In this document: piece by piece, positions 36,229 through 45,580 of the stretch
How the letters are laid out: each line of letters opens with the position of its first letter
How positions within the stretch are numbered: position 1 is the first letter of the stretch
Source: Parascardovia denticolens DSM 10105 = JCM 12538
Lineage (GTDB): Bacteria; Actinomycetota; Actinomycetes; Actinomycetales; Bifidobacteriaceae
Reading direction: 5' to 3'
Length of the DNA: 64,000 nt
Assembly: GCF_001042675.1 (NCBI RefSeq)
Contig: NZ_AP012333.1
Coordinates: forward strand, 1,612,001-1,676,000
Position numbers and translations under genes: made by a program
The notes under the pieces: model-generated
Told to the model about the DNA's origin: nothing
The model's input: the letters and a program-made list of their open reading frames with translations, nothing else
The model's database searches: none

Positions 36229-37581
36229 ATGCACTGCCCTCAATGTGGAACGCCTGTAGATCCACAAGCGAATAATTGTCCTAACTGTGGAGCGCCTTTG
36301 CCCCACGCCAACCAGAACCAGCCGGAGCAGGCCGGATTCCAGAATCAGCAACCTGCGCAGCCGGCCTATCAAGCGGTGGGCCAACCTGCCCAGCCGGCCT
36401 ACACCCAGTCATATCCTCAACAGGGTCAGAGCCAGCCTTCCTACTCCCAGCAGCAGTACTCCCCCTACGGGCAGACGGCCGTCCAAGCCACCCCAAAGAA
36501 AAAGATGAGCCGCGGGCTCAAACTCGGCCTCATCATCGGCGGCGGCGTCCTGGTCCTCCTCCTCGTCCTCGGCGGCATCTATCACTACCTCAGCACTTCG
36601 GTCTATAGCCCCAAGAACGCCGCGAACGAATACATCACCGCCCTGTCCAAAGGCGAATTCTCCAAAGCCACGTCCTTGGTCAAGCCCAGCGGCGGCGATA
36701 CCAGCCTGTTGACCGACTCCGTCGGCAAGGGAATGAAGTACCGGATCTCCGACCCTCAGGTGATTTCCACCACCAAGATGGGCGATCACTGGAACGTCGT
36801 GGTCTCCTTCCGACTCAATAGCCGCACCGTGCGTGCCACCTTGCAGGAGAAGGAGAACGGACGGCAGGCCGGCCTGTTCGCCAAGTATGAGGTGACCACC
36901 AGCCTGGCCAAGAACCTGACCATCACCGCCCCCGGCATGCTGAGCAAGTCCGCTCTGAAAATCAACGGGGTGGAAGTGAAGCCTTCCGGCTCCTCCACGG
37001 ACGCCACGGCCGCCGGCGACGCCACCGACCAGCGCTCTTATCTGGCTTACCCCGGCTCCTACTCAGTGGATGCCTCCAGCTCCAAGTTCTATACGACCAA
37101 CTCCCCCTCCACCAGCGTCTATGGGAGTGATTACCAGAGCAATTACGCCATGGAACTGCGCATCAACCCCACCTCCGCCTTCGCCTCCGCCCTGCAGGAC
37201 GCCATGAAGACCAAGCTGAACGAGTTCGCCAAGAACGCCGGCCCCCAGGTCGCCGATCGCGTCAAGAGGGAACTGGGCAGCCGGGCCAACGGTTTCGGGA
37301 TTTCCGTGGAAGTCAAGATCGTCAGCATCCCTGACGTCCCCTCCACTTCCAACACCTACACCTGCCGCTACAACACCTACTCCTCCTGCCTGTGCATGGG
37401 GGACGGCACCGTGACCCTCAAGGGCATCAACATGCAGGACGTGATCACCATCACCTCCCCTAAGGGAGAGAAGAAGACCCAGACGCAGGACATCCCCAAC
37501 GCCTACGTCCGCGGCAACTTCACCATCGATGGCGACACGATCAACCTGACCTTGAACCCAAGCGACACCTCGGTGAACTAA
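36229..37581 (+). CDS. Zinc-ribbon membrane protein
   Basis: 450 residues from MHCPQCGTPVDPQANNCPNC, with GGGAGG 7 bp upstream. Two Cys-X2-Cys pairs form the N-terminal zinc ribbon. A Gln/Pro/Tyr/Ala-rich cytoplasmic linker (to about residue 95) follows, then KKKMSRGLKLG and one membrane helix (LIIGGGVLVLLLVLGGIYHY, about 104-123). The rest is an extracytoplasmic domain with NTF2-like feel (YITALSKGEFSKATSLVKPS). Proteins of this layout (YvbJ/TcaA-like) are envelope-stress related in some Firmicutes. No function is claimed here. Single gene on plus, opposite to its neighbours. Confidence 0.75.
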   Translation: MHCPQCGTPVDPQANNCPNCGAPLPHANQNQPEQAGFQNQQPAQPAYQAVGQPAQPAYTQSYPQQGQSQPSYSQQQYSPYGQTAVQATPKKKMSRGLKLGLIIGGGVLVLLLVLGGIYHYLSTSVYSPKNAANEYITALSKGEFSKATSLVKPSGGDTSLLTDSVGKGMKYRISDPQVISTTKMGDHWNVVVSFRLNSRTVRATLQEKENGRQAGLFAKYEVTTSLAKNLTITAPGMLSKSALKINGVEVKPSGSSTDATAAGDATDQRSYLAYPGSYSVDASSSKFYTTNSPSTSVYGSDYQSNYAMELRINPTSAFASALQDAMKTKLNEFAKNAGPQVADRVKRELGSRANGFGISVEVKIVSIPDVPSTSNTYTCRYNTYSSCLCMGDGTVTLKGINMQDVITITSPKGEKKTQTQDIPNAYVRGNFTIDGDTINLTLNPSDTSVN

Positions 37582-37590
37582 AACAGGCCT

Positions 37591-37624
37591 CGAGACCTGG
37601 GATTCAAGCGATTCCCAGGTCTCG
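37591..37624 (+). terminator. Strong hairpin after the zinc-ribbon gene
   Basis: A perfect 12-bp stem CGAGACCTGGGA / TCCCAGGTCTCG with a 10-nt loop, 10 bp after the stop. No U-run follows, so it may act with the bidirectional terminator downstream or protect the mRNA end. Confidence 0.6.
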
Positions 37625-37741
37625 GGACTAAAGCTGAAGAACTGAAAATCCAAACTGCGGTTCGTCGAATCAAAGTTTGAAACTCAAAACCGAAAACTGA
37701 CTGAAGATCAAGAAAAGTTTGATTGAAGATCGGTCGAAAAT

Positions 37742-37790
37742 AAAGGAAAGCCCAAGGAATCCCGCTCACAAGGCGGACCTGGGGCTTTTC
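37742..37790. terminator. Bidirectional terminator between zinc-ribbon gene and truB
   Basis: AAAGCCCAAGG pairs with CCTGGGGCTTT, with an inner CCGC/GCGG stem. A-rich on the left and TTTTC on the right give U-tracts on both strands, which suits convergent genes. Confidence 0.75.
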
Positions 37791-37818
37791 TGTTTATTCC
37801 GGTTGGTCCCGGCCATCC

Positions 37819-38799
37819 CTACTGGGCGGGGAGGAAGACGGTGGCGGGCTTGGCTTGATGATGTTTCCATGGTTCCAGAAGAGCCACCAGCTCATGATCC
37901 GTGGCCGTGATCGCGGCGGTCAGCCCGGTCACGGGGATGGGGAGGGCGATTCCGTGGGAAAGGGCCACCTTCTCCTCTTCGCTGATGGGAACGACCGGCA
38001 TGGTCAGGCTGGCGGCCTGGGCCGGGCTCAGACAAAAGGCGGCGGGGTCTTTGACGACAGGCGGGTCGAAGACCACCTCCGGCCGACAGATTTCCTCCCC
38101 CCTCCTGTTCACGAACCGATGCTCCCCCACGGTCGCGATGGCGGCGGAAGTCAGGCCGAATTTCCCCACCCGCAGCCGGCGGAGCATGATCAGATGGGCG
38201 CCGACGCCCAGAAGTGAGCCCAGATCCCGCCCTAAAGAACGGATGTAAGTGCCGGATGAGCAGGTCACCCGGGCATGGACGTCAAGCACGGGAGTGGCAC
38301 CGGCCTGGGCCTCGTCCACGGACAGGATGGTGAATTCCTCGATGGTCACCGGCCGCGCGGGCAGATGGACTTCCTCCCCCTGCCGAGCCAGGTCATAGGA
38401 CCGCCGCCCATTGACTTTGATGGCCGAATAGGCGCTGGGGACCTGCTGGATCCGGCCGGTCAGTTTTTTCGCCGCCTCCCAGATCATCTGCCTGCTGATG
38501 GCGGACAGGTCAAAGAATCCAGTCAATTCGCCTTCGGCGTCGTCGGTCGTGGTCGCTTGCCCCAGGCGGATGACGGTCTCGTAAGTCTTATCCGCATCCG
38601 TGATGGCGTTGAGCAGACGCGTGGCCTTGCCAAAGCCCAGGACGAGGACGCCGGTGGCCATCGGGTCCAAAGTGCCGGCGTGGCCGACTTTCCTGGTATG
38701 CAGCAGCCTGCGGGCGGCGGCGACCACGTCATGGGAGGTGACGCCTTGGGGCTTATCCACCACCATGACGCCGGAATCAGGAAGAAGGGGGCTGGGCAT
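37819..38799 (-). CDS. truB: tRNA pseudouridine(55) synthase TruB
   Basis: 326 residues. VVDKPQGVTSHDVV and KVGHAGTLDPMATGVLVLGF contain the catalytic Asp of the GTLDP motif, and RVTCSSGTYIRSLGRDLGSL is also present. It makes pseudouridine 55 in the T-loop of tRNAs. Its start overlaps the rbfA stop by one base, completing an infB-rbfA-truB unit. Confidence 0.95.
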   Translation of the reverse strand: MPSPLLPDSGVMVVDKPQGVTSHDVVAAARRLLHTRKVGHAGTLDPMATGVLVLGFGKATRLLNAITDADKTYETVIRLGQATTTDDAEGELTGFFDLSAISRQMIWEAAKKLTGRIQQVPSAYSAIKVNGRRSYDLARQGEEVHLPARPVTIEEFTILSVDEAQAGATPVLDVHARVTCSSGTYIRSLGRDLGSLLGVGAHLIMLRRLRVGKFGLTSAAIATVGEHRFVNRRGEEICRPEVVFDPPVVKDPAAFCLSPAQAASLTMPVVPISEEEKVALSHGIALPIPVTGLTAAITATDHELVALLEPWKHHQAKPATVFLPAQ

Positions 38800-39308
38800 C
38801 AGAAGGATTCTACCTGGTCGGCCTCATTTTCGGCCGCGCTTTCGCCTTCGGCATCATCCTTGTCCTCATCCTTGTCCTCATCATGACGATAAGGATCGGC
38901 ATCGCCGGCGTAATGGGCCTGCTCCCGCAGCTTGGCCAGCTCCTGGTCCCGCTTGTGGGCGGCGGCCATGATGTCCTCTACCGTGGTCGCCCTGGACGGT
39001 ACCTGGTCGAAGATGAATTCCAGCTGAGGGGTAAGGCGAAGACCAGTGGAACGGCCGACCAGGCTCCGCAGATGTCCGCGGGCCTGGTTCAGGGCCTGGG
39101 CCGCGCGCTTGCGTTCGCCCTCCTCGCGGCCTTCTTCGCCCAGCTGGGTCCAGTAGATTCGGGCCAGCTGCATGTCGTTGGTGACCCTGACCTCGGTGAC
39201 GGTCACCCGTTCCAGGCGGGGGTCGTGCAGATCCGTAGCCAAGGCCGAAGCGACCACGCGCTGGATGACTCCGGATATACGGGCGGAGCGGGGGTTGACT
39301 TTAGCCAT
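38799..39308 (-). CDS. rbfA: Ribosome-binding factor A
   Basis: 169 residues. ARISGVIQRVVASALATDLH and LTPQLEFIFDQVPSRATTVE mark the KH-like fold, followed by an acidic Asp/Glu-rich tail of some 45 residues including repeated DKDED. It assists late 30S maturation. One-base overlaps with both infB and truB imply coupled translation. Confidence 0.93.
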   Translation of the reverse strand: MAKVNPRSARISGVIQRVVASALATDLHDPRLERVTVTEVRVTNDMQLARIYWTQLGEEGREEGERKRAAQALNQARGHLRSLVGRSTGLRLTPQLEFIFDQVPSRATTVEDIMAAAHKRDQELAKLREQAHYAGDADPYRHDEDKDEDKDDAEGESAAENEADQVESF

Positions 39309-42172
39309 TATTGACGCTCGACTTCCTGCATCTCGAAGGTCTCAATGATGTCTCCCACTTCGATGTCATTGAAGGTGCCCAGGTTGATACCAGCCTCGTA
39401 GCCTTCGCTGACCTCTTGGACGTCGTCCTTGAAGCGACGCAGGGAGGAGATCTCCAGGTCGTTGACGGTGACCACCCCATTGCGCATGATCCGGGCCTTG
39501 ATGCCTCGCTTGACGGTGCCGTCCTGGACCATGACGCCGGCGATGTTGCCGAACTTGGAGGAACGGAAGATCTCGCGGATCTCGGAGTGGGAGGTGACCA
39601 CCTCTTCGAACTCCGGCTTGAGCATCCCCTTGAGGGAGGCCTCGATTTCTTCGATGGCCTGGTAGATGACGGAGTAGTAACGGATGTCCACGCCTTCGCG
39701 CTCGGCCAGGTCAGCCACCTGACGGGAGGGGCGCACGTTGAAGCCGATGATGACGGCCTTATCCACGGTGGCGAGATTGACGTCGTTCTGGGTGATGGCG
39801 CCGACGCCGCGGTGGATGACCTGGATGCCGACCTCGTCGGAGACCTCGATCTTCATGAGGGAGTCTTCCAAGGCTTCCACGGAACCGGACGAGTCGCCCT
39901 TGATAATGACATTGAGCATGTCGATCTCGGACTTGGCGAACTGCTCCTTGAGGTTCTCCAAGGAGACACGCTTATGGCGGCGGGCCAGCTGGGCGGCGCG
40001 CTCGGCGGCCTCGCGCTTTTCGGCGATCTGACGGGCGGAACGGTCATCAGGGGCGACCAGGAAGAGGTCGCCGGCCGAGGGAACGGAAGTCAGACCCAGG
40101 ACGGCCACGGGGGTCGAGGGGGTGGCGGCTTCCACGTTCTCGCCGTTCTCGTCGAGCATGGCGCGGACGCGTCCATAGGAGGTGCCGGCCACGATGGCGT
40201 CGCCCACGTGCAAGGTCCCTTGCTGGACCAGGACGGTGGCCACGGCGCCGCGGCCCTTATCCAAGCGGGCCTCCACGGTGGCGCCCCGGGCGTCGGTGTT
40301 GGGGTTGGCCCGCAGGTCCAAGGTGGCGTCGGCCGTCAGGAGAACCGCTTCCAGAAGCTTGTCGATGTTGGTCCCCTGCTTGGCGGAGATATCCACGAAC
40401 ATGGTGTCGCCGCCGTATTCCTCAGGAACCAGGCCGTATTCGGTCAACTGGCCACGGACTTTCTCCGGGTTGGCCCCTTCCACGTCGATCTTGTTGACGG
40501 CCACCACGATGGGCACATGGGCCGCCTGGGCGTGGTTGATGGCTTCCACGGTCTGAGGCATGACTCCATCGTCCGCGGCGACCACCAGGATGGCCACATC
40601 GGTCAGCTCCGCGCCTCGGGCGCGCATGGCGGTGAAGGCCTCATGACCAGGGGTATCGAGGAAGGTGATCTTGCGGTCGATGTCGTTGAGCTTGACATGG
40701 ATCTGGTAGGCGCCGATGCGCTGGGTGATGCCGCCAGCCTCATGCAAGGAGACGTTGGATTTGCGGATGGTATCCAGCAAGCGGGTCTTACCATGATCGA
40801 CATGGCCCATGACGGTGACAACCGGAGGACGGGGAACCAGGTTCTCTTCATCCTCTTCCTGATCCAGATCGATATCGAACTGCTGCAGGAGGGCCTTGTC
40901 TTCCTCCTCGGCGGAAACCAGCTGGATCTTCCAGCCAATCTCATCGCCCAGAATCTGGAAGGTGGATTCGTCCAAAGACTGGGTGGCGGTGGCCATCTCC
41001 CCCAAATGGAAGAGGACGGTGACCAAAGAGGCGGTAGGCACGTTGATCTTGTCGGCCAAATCGGACAGGGTCGCGCCTTGCTGCAGACGGACGACCTGGC
41101 CATTGCCGGCGGGGATGCGGACGCCGCCAATGACCGGCGCCTTCATCTCCTCATACTCCTGCCTCTGCCTCTGGCGGGCCGCCTTACGGGCCTTGGAAGA
41201 TTTTCCTCCCTGACGGCCGAAAGCGCCTGCCGCGCCGCCGCGGCCACGGCCGCGACCGGCAGGGCCACGCCCTGGAGCGCCGCCGCCGGGACCGCCAGGA
41301 GCTCCCGCTCCCCCGCCGAAACGATTATGATTGTCTCCGCCAGCGGCACCTTGATGCCCCCAACGGGCGGCGGGCCCTTGACCAGCACCCTGACCGGGCC
41401 GGGCGCTACGAGCCGCCGCCTGGCCGGGGGTCGGCCTGCCGGGACGGCCTCCGTTGCCCCTGCCTGGGCGGCCGTTCCCGTGACCTGCCCCGAAGCCCTG
41501 GCCCGGACGGCCTCCACGGCGTCCGCCGCGACCTTCGCCTTCGCCAGCCCCGTTGCCACGCCGGTTCATAGGGTGGGGCCGGGGGATGTCACCTGGGGTG
41601 GGCACGCCCATACGCTGCTTGCTCATGAAAGGATTATTCCCCGGACGAGGGGTCCCCGGCTTGTGAGGACGGGGGGCCGGAGCGTGATCGCCTTGGTTTC
41701 CTTGCCCTGGACGGCCGCCTTGTTGCCCGGAAGCAGGCTGGCCTTCGGCCTGACGACGGGGACGGGATTCAGGGGTCTCCTTGCCGCGACGGACGTCATC
41801 ATCGGCCCGGTTGACCGTGGCCTGGGCGGCGGGATTCACGGACGACATGGCCGCCCGCAGGGTCGCGCTGCGCGGATTGGGGGCGTTGTTGTGACCTTTG
41901 TCGTTCTTGTTGCCCTGAGGGTTGCGGGGGCCATGGGAACCCTTGCCCGCATTCCCCGCATGGGCGTTGCCAGCCTGGGCGGACCCTGCGCCCGAGCCCC
42001 CTGCCCCGGCGCCGGACTGGGCGAAAGCGGCGCGCACTTTGCGCACCACAGGTGGTTCCACAGTGGAGGAAGCAGACTTGACGAATTCGCCCATGTCCTT
42101 GAGCTTATTCAATACGTCTTTGCTGCTGACGCCAAGTTCCTTGGCTAAATCGTACACGCGTGCTTTAGGCAC
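39308..42172 (-). CDS. infB: Translation initiation factor IF-2
   Basis: 954 residues from a GTG at 42172 with AGGAG upstream. The IF2-N module ([20 protein letters not shown]) is followed by about 280 residues of Gly/Arg/Pro/Gln low-complexity sequence. The GTPase domain starts near residue 450 with GHVDHGKT, then DTPGHEAF and NKID. Domains II-IV bind fMet-tRNA and end FEMQEVERQ. The long disordered N-terminus is typical of actinobacterial IF2. Confidence 0.97.
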   Translation of the reverse strand: MPKARVYDLAKELGVSSKDVLNKLKDMGEFVKSASSTVEPPVVRKVRAAFAQSGAGAGGSGAGSAQAGNAHAGNAGKGSHGPRNPQGNKNDKGHNNAPNPRSATLRAAMSSVNPAAQATVNRADDDVRRGKETPESRPRRQAEGQPASGQQGGRPGQGNQGDHAPAPRPHKPGTPRPGNNPFMSKQRMGVPTPGDIPRPHPMNRRGNGAGEGEGRGGRRGGRPGQGFGAGHGNGRPGRGNGGRPGRPTPGQAAARSARPGQGAGQGPAARWGHQGAAGGDNHNRFGGGAGAPGGPGGGAPGRGPAGRGRGRGGAAGAFGRQGGKSSKARKAARQRQRQEYEEMKAPVIGGVRIPAGNGQVVRLQQGATLSDLADKINVPTASLVTVLFHLGEMATATQSLDESTFQILGDEIGWKIQLVSAEEEDKALLQQFDIDLDQEEDEENLVPRPPVVTVMGHVDHGKTRLLDTIRKSNVSLHEAGGITQRIGAYQIHVKLNDIDRKITFLDTPGHEAFTAMRARGAELTDVAILVVAADDGVMPQTVEAINHAQAAHVPIVVAVNKIDVEGANPEKVRGQLTEYGLVPEEYGGDTMFVDISAKQGTNIDKLLEAVLLTADATLDLRANPNTDARGATVEARLDKGRGAVATVLVQQGTLHVGDAIVAGTSYGRVRAMLDENGENVEAATPSTPVAVLGLTSVPSAGDLFLVAPDDRSARQIAEKREAAERAAQLARRHKRVSLENLKEQFAKSEIDMLNVIIKGDSSGSVEALEDSLMKIEVSDEVGIQVIHRGVGAITQNDVNLATVDKAVIIGFNVRPSRQVADLAEREGVDIRYYSVIYQAIEEIEASLKGMLKPEFEEVVTSHSEIREIFRSSKFGNIAGVMVQDGTVKRGIKARIMRNGVVTVNDLEISSLRRFKDDVQEVSEGYEAGINLGTFNDIEVGDIIETFEMQEVERQ

Positions 42173-42581
42173 TCAAATCTCCTGTTCTATGGCCGCGCGC
42201 ACGTCGGCACGGCTTATATGATACGGCTGAATTCCCGTCTCATCGTGCGACCATATTTCTTTACCTTAACTTTCCCAGCTTTTTAAGCCTATCAGCCCTT
42301 TACTTTACTGCATCCCATAGAAGATAGGGAGGGCGGAAGGCGGATGGAAAGCCGGACTGCTGCCTTGCATCAACCCGGCTCCCCTCTCCTGATCGTTTCA
42401 GGCTCATTTCAAGTTCATTTCAGACTCAATCCAAACTCATTCCAGCCCGCCTTCAGGAAGCATGAAGCCGGTCTCCACCAAGCCCGAAATCCGCGTGGGG
42501 ATCATGCTAGGCCATCGAGTCGAGCCCCGGCGTCTCAGACCCGCCTTCTCCCTCCCCCCCCCCCGGCTCTGTCCTAGGCGT
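42173..42581. other. nusA-infB spacer with a C11 homopolymer
   Basis: About 410 bp without a gene between the nusA terminator and infB. A run of eleven C (G on minus) sits at 42554-42564. TTTCAGGCTCATTTCAAGTTCATTTCAGACTC near 42398-42429 forms a loose repeat of TTCATTTCA. The infB promoter should be here but no confident hexamers were assigned. Confidence 0.6.
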
Positions 42582-42610
42582 AAAAAATGGGGAGTCACGA
42601 GACTCCCCAT
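42582..42610 (-). terminator. Terminator after nusA
   Basis: A perfect 10-bp stem ATGGGGAGTC / GACTCCCCAT with a 4-nt loop, followed on minus by TTTTT. It separates nusA from infB, which are co-transcribed in many bacteria. Confidence 0.88.
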
Positions 42611-42639
42611 GCCCGATTTCGAGCGGTCAGCGTCCGATC

Positions 42640-43758
42640 TCAGTCGGCCTGTCCAGCAGGACCTTCCCCTTTGCCGGAGGCGGAAGAGGCCTGTCCATCC
42701 GAAGCGGCAAGACCGTTATTCCCGGCTTCTTCCTGGGCTTTCTTGGCCTGTTCCGCCTTGGACTTCTCGTAAGAGTCGATGGCGATCTTCCACCCGGTCA
42801 ACTTGGCGGCCAGGCGGGCGTTCTGCCCTTCTTTGCCGATGGCCAAAGACATCTGGTCATCATGGATGAGTGCCAGGGTGGTTTTGTTCTTTTCGCTCAC
42901 CACGGTCACTTTGACGGCGTGGGCCGGGGAGAGGGCGGCTCCGACGAACTTGGCCGGATCCTCCGACCAATCGACGATGTCGATTTTTTCATCGCCCAGG
43001 TTCTCCATGACGGCCCGGACCCGCTGCCCGGCCGGTCCGATGAGGGCCCCCTTGGGGTTGACCCCTTGGGCGTTGGCCCGCACGGCGATCTTGGTGCGCT
43101 CCCCCGCTTCACGGGCGATGGACATGATCTGCACCGCGCCGGAAGCCAGCTCCGGCACTTCGCGTTCGAACAGGCGACGGATGAGCTCGGGGTGGGAGCG
43201 GGAGACGATGATCTCCGGCCCTTTCAACCCCCGGTTGACGGAGACCACATAGACCCGGATGCGCTGTCCATGGCGGAAACGCTCGCCTGGCACCTGCTCT
43301 CGCCGCGGAAGGATGGCTTCCACGTCGCCCACGGCGATATGGAGGTTGCCCCGGTCCCCGCTGTCCTGCTGGACGACGCCGGTGATGAGCTTGCCCTTCT
43401 GCCCGGCGAAAGCACCAAAAATCTTGTCATCGGCGGCTTTGCGGAAGAGGGCGGTGATCACTTGACGGGCGATGTAGGCCGCCTGACGACCGAAGTCTTC
43501 AGGGGTGTCATCGTATTCCTCGCCCAAGGCAGGCCGGGGATGGGGGTCCTCGGCGGTCGGCTCCTGAGGAATCTCGTCCTGGGCCCACACGGTGAAGGAC
43601 CCGGCCCGCTCATCCAACTCCACCCGGGCGTGCTTGGCGGCGTGAGGGTTCTTCAGGTAGGCCAATCGCAAGGCTTCAGAGAGGGCTGCATCCAAACGTT
43701 CCGCATCGATCCCCTGTTCTGCGGCCAGCTTATGCATTGCCGCGATATCAAGCTTCAT
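42640..43758 (-). CDS. nusA: Transcription termination/antitermination factor NusA
   Basis: 372 residues from MKLDIAAMHKLAAEQGIDAE with AGAGGGG upstream; an ATG at 43797 is less well placed. The N-terminal RNAP-binding domain, S1 domain (LITGVVQQDSGDRGNLHIAV) and two KH domains (AVRANAQGVNPKGALIGPAG, LALIHDDQMSLAIGKEGQNA) are in order. The acidic repeats of proteobacterial NusA are absent. rimP, usually upstream, is not here; tuf is. Confidence 0.94.
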   Translation of the reverse strand: MKLDIAAMHKLAAEQGIDAERLDAALSEALRLAYLKNPHAAKHARVELDERAGSFTVWAQDEIPQEPTAEDPHPRPALGEEYDDTPEDFGRQAAYIARQVITALFRKAADDKIFGAFAGQKGKLITGVVQQDSGDRGNLHIAVGDVEAILPRREQVPGERFRHGQRIRVYVVSVNRGLKGPEIIVSRSHPELIRRLFEREVPELASGAVQIMSIAREAGERTKIAVRANAQGVNPKGALIGPAGQRVRAVMENLGDEKIDIVDWSEDPAKFVGAALSPAHAVKVTVVSEKNKTTLALIHDDQMSLAIGKEGQNARLAAKLTGWKIAIDSYEKSKAEQAKKAQEEAGNNGLAASDGQASSASGKGEGPAGQAD

Positions 43759-43980
43759 TTCGACCCCTCTTTCACTGTCATCATTTTCACTTTGCATGCA
43801 TTCACTTATATCAACTTACCTATGAAAATCATGGGCTCAGGGCGTTCGACGCCCATTAACGGCAAAAGTCTAACAATCGAGTCTGACAGTCTGCTGATAA
43901 CCGTTTGGGTCCTTCTTCTCGTTGTTTCCCAAGGGTTTTCGCCCTTGCCTGACCGGGCATGGACCGGTTCGGGCGAGGAG
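43759..43980 (-). promoter_or_regulatory. nusA upstream region
   Basis: 220 bp between the tuf terminator and nusA without a gene. Short inverted repeats (GGGCGTTCGACGCCC near 43836-43850, AAGGGTTTTCGCCCTT near 43931-43946) are seen on the way to the nusA RBS. No clear promoter could be assigned. Confidence 0.3.
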
Positions 43981-44019
43981 GAAAACAGAAAGGAACCCAC
44001 GCCTAGGGTGTGGGTTCCT
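43981..44019 (-). terminator. Terminator of the str operon after tuf
   Basis: A perfect 10-bp stem AGGAACCCAC / GTGGGTTCCT, followed on minus by TTCTGTTTTCC. Confidence 0.82.
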
Positions 44020-44116
44020 GAAGGCTTCATCCCACCATCTCAACCGATTCCCGGGCCCTCTCCTTGAAAGGGGAAGGCTGGAATCCGTTTCGACGGTTGA
44101 TAAGAGCGGACGTATC

Positions 44117-45316
44117 CTATTCGAGGATCTTGGTCACACGACCAGAACCAACGGTGCGACCGCCTTCGCGCACGGCGAAGGTGAGGCCCTCTTCCATGGC
44201 GATAGGCTGGAGGAGCTGCACGGTGAAGGTGGCGTGATCGCCAGGCTGAACCATCTCGACGCCTTCAGGCAGGGAGATGATACCGGTCACGTCAGTGGTA
44301 CGGAAGTAGAACTGAGGACGGTAGTTGGAGAAGAACGGGGTGTGACGACCGCCTTCGTCCTTGGTCAGAACGTAGACTTCGCCCTCGAACTTGGTGTGAG
44401 GAGTCACGGAACCAGGCTTTGCGACGACCTGGCCACGCTCGACGTCTTCACGACCAAGACCGCGCAGGAGCAGACCGGTGTTGTCGCCGGCTTCGGCTTC
44501 GTCCATCTGCTTGTGGAAGGTCTCGATGGAGGTGACGGTGGTGGACTGGGTGTCGCGCAGACCAACGATCTCCACAGGAGTGTTGACCTGGAGACGACCA
44601 CGCTCCACACGACCGGTGACCACGGTGCCGCGGCCGGAGATGGTGAACACATCTTCGATAGGCATCAGGAAGGGCTTGTCCAGGTCGTGAACGGGGGTGG
44701 GGATGTACTCATCCACGGTGTCCATGAGCTGCTTGACGGTCTCGACCCACTTCTCGTGGTCAGGAGCGTCATCGTGCAGGGCGCCGTAAGCGGAAGTGCG
44801 GATGACAGGGGCGTCGCGGTCGAAACCGTTCTCCTCAAGCAAGTCGCGGACTTCCTCTTCGACCAGCTCGAGCATTTCTTCATCGTCGACCATGTCGCAC
44901 TTGTTCAGGGCGACCAGGATCTTCGGGACGCCGACCTGCTTGGCCAGCAGGACGTGCTCGCGGGTCTGGGCCATAGGACCATCAGTGGCGGCGACCACGA
45001 GGATGGCGCCATCCATCTGAGCGGCGCCGGTGATCATGTTCTTCACATAATCAGCGTGGCCGGGGGCATCCACGTGAGCATAGTGACGCTTGGCGGTCTG
45101 ATACTCGATGTGGGCGATGTTGATAGTGATGCCGCGTTCCTTCTCTTCAGGAGCGGAATCGATCTGATCGAAATCGTACTCTGGGTTCAAATCAGGGTAC
45201 TCTTCGTGCAGTACCTTGGAAATAGCAGCGGTCAGAGTGGTCTTGCCGTGATCCACGTGACCAATGGTACCGATGTTAACGTGCGGCTTAGTGCGCTCGT
45301 ACTTGGCCTTTGCCAT
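44117..45316 (-). CDS. tuf: Elongation factor Tu
   Basis: 399 residues. GTPase motifs [19 protein letters not shown] and NKCD are present, followed by the two beta-barrel domains ending [10 protein letters not shown]. It delivers aminoacyl-tRNA to the ribosome. Last gene of rpsL-rpsG-fusA-tuf, separated from fusA by 264 bp with a nested inverted repeat. Confidence 0.98.
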   Translation of the reverse strand: MAKAKYERTKPHVNIGTIGHVDHGKTTLTAAISKVLHEEYPDLNPEYDFDQIDSAPEEKERGITINIAHIEYQTAKRHYAHVDAPGHADYVKNMITGAAQMDGAILVVAATDGPMAQTREHVLLAKQVGVPKILVALNKCDMVDDEEMLELVEEEVRDLLEENGFDRDAPVIRTSAYGALHDDAPDHEKWVETVKQLMDTVDEYIPTPVHDLDKPFLMPIEDVFTISGRGTVVTGRVERGRLQVNTPVEIVGLRDTQSTTVTSIETFHKQMDEAEAGDNTGLLLRGLGREDVERGQVVAKPGSVTPHTKFEGEVYVLTKDEGGRHTPFFSNYRPQFYFRTTDVTGIISLPEGVEMVQPGDHATFTVQLLQPIAMEEGLTFAVREGGRTVGSGRVTKILE

Positions 45317-45445
45317 ATTTTTGTCCTCCTGGACGTCTCGTAGTTTTTCACTTGCCGGACTTGTTCAAAGAGACGAATCCCCTTGACGGCCATCCGAAAG
45401 CCTATTGCTACATATTACTTGTTTTTGGGTTAGTAGTCACTTCGT

Positions 45446-45498
45446 GTCCCTGACCCCAGCAAACACCATCATTTTAATGTTTGCGTAAGACCAGGGAC
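45446..45498 (-). promoter_or_regulatory. Nested inverted repeat between fusA and tuf
   Basis: An outer GTCCCTG/CAGGGAC pair (45446-45452 and 45492-45498) encloses an inner GCAAACA/TGTTTGC pair (45459-45465 and 45478-45484). There is no U-tract, so it is not a standard terminator. Position suggests an mRNA-processing or attenuation element controlling tuf relative to fusA. Confidence 0.5.
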
Positions 45499-45580
45499 GG
45501 AGGAGGTGTCTTTCGTTTTCCTTGAATCAGGCGACCGCGCGATTCAGGCGACCGCAAGGTCTCCAAGGAACGGTGCGGGA

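Noticed and set aside
37591-37790. Small RNA between the zinc-ribbon gene and truB
   Set aside because: Two hairpins are explained by the ends of two convergent genes; no promoter-like sequence was found between them.
39311-42148. A 945-codon open frame on plus opposite infB
   Set aside because: Same antisense artefact; low-complexity Gly/Arg DNA of IF2 stays open in several frames.
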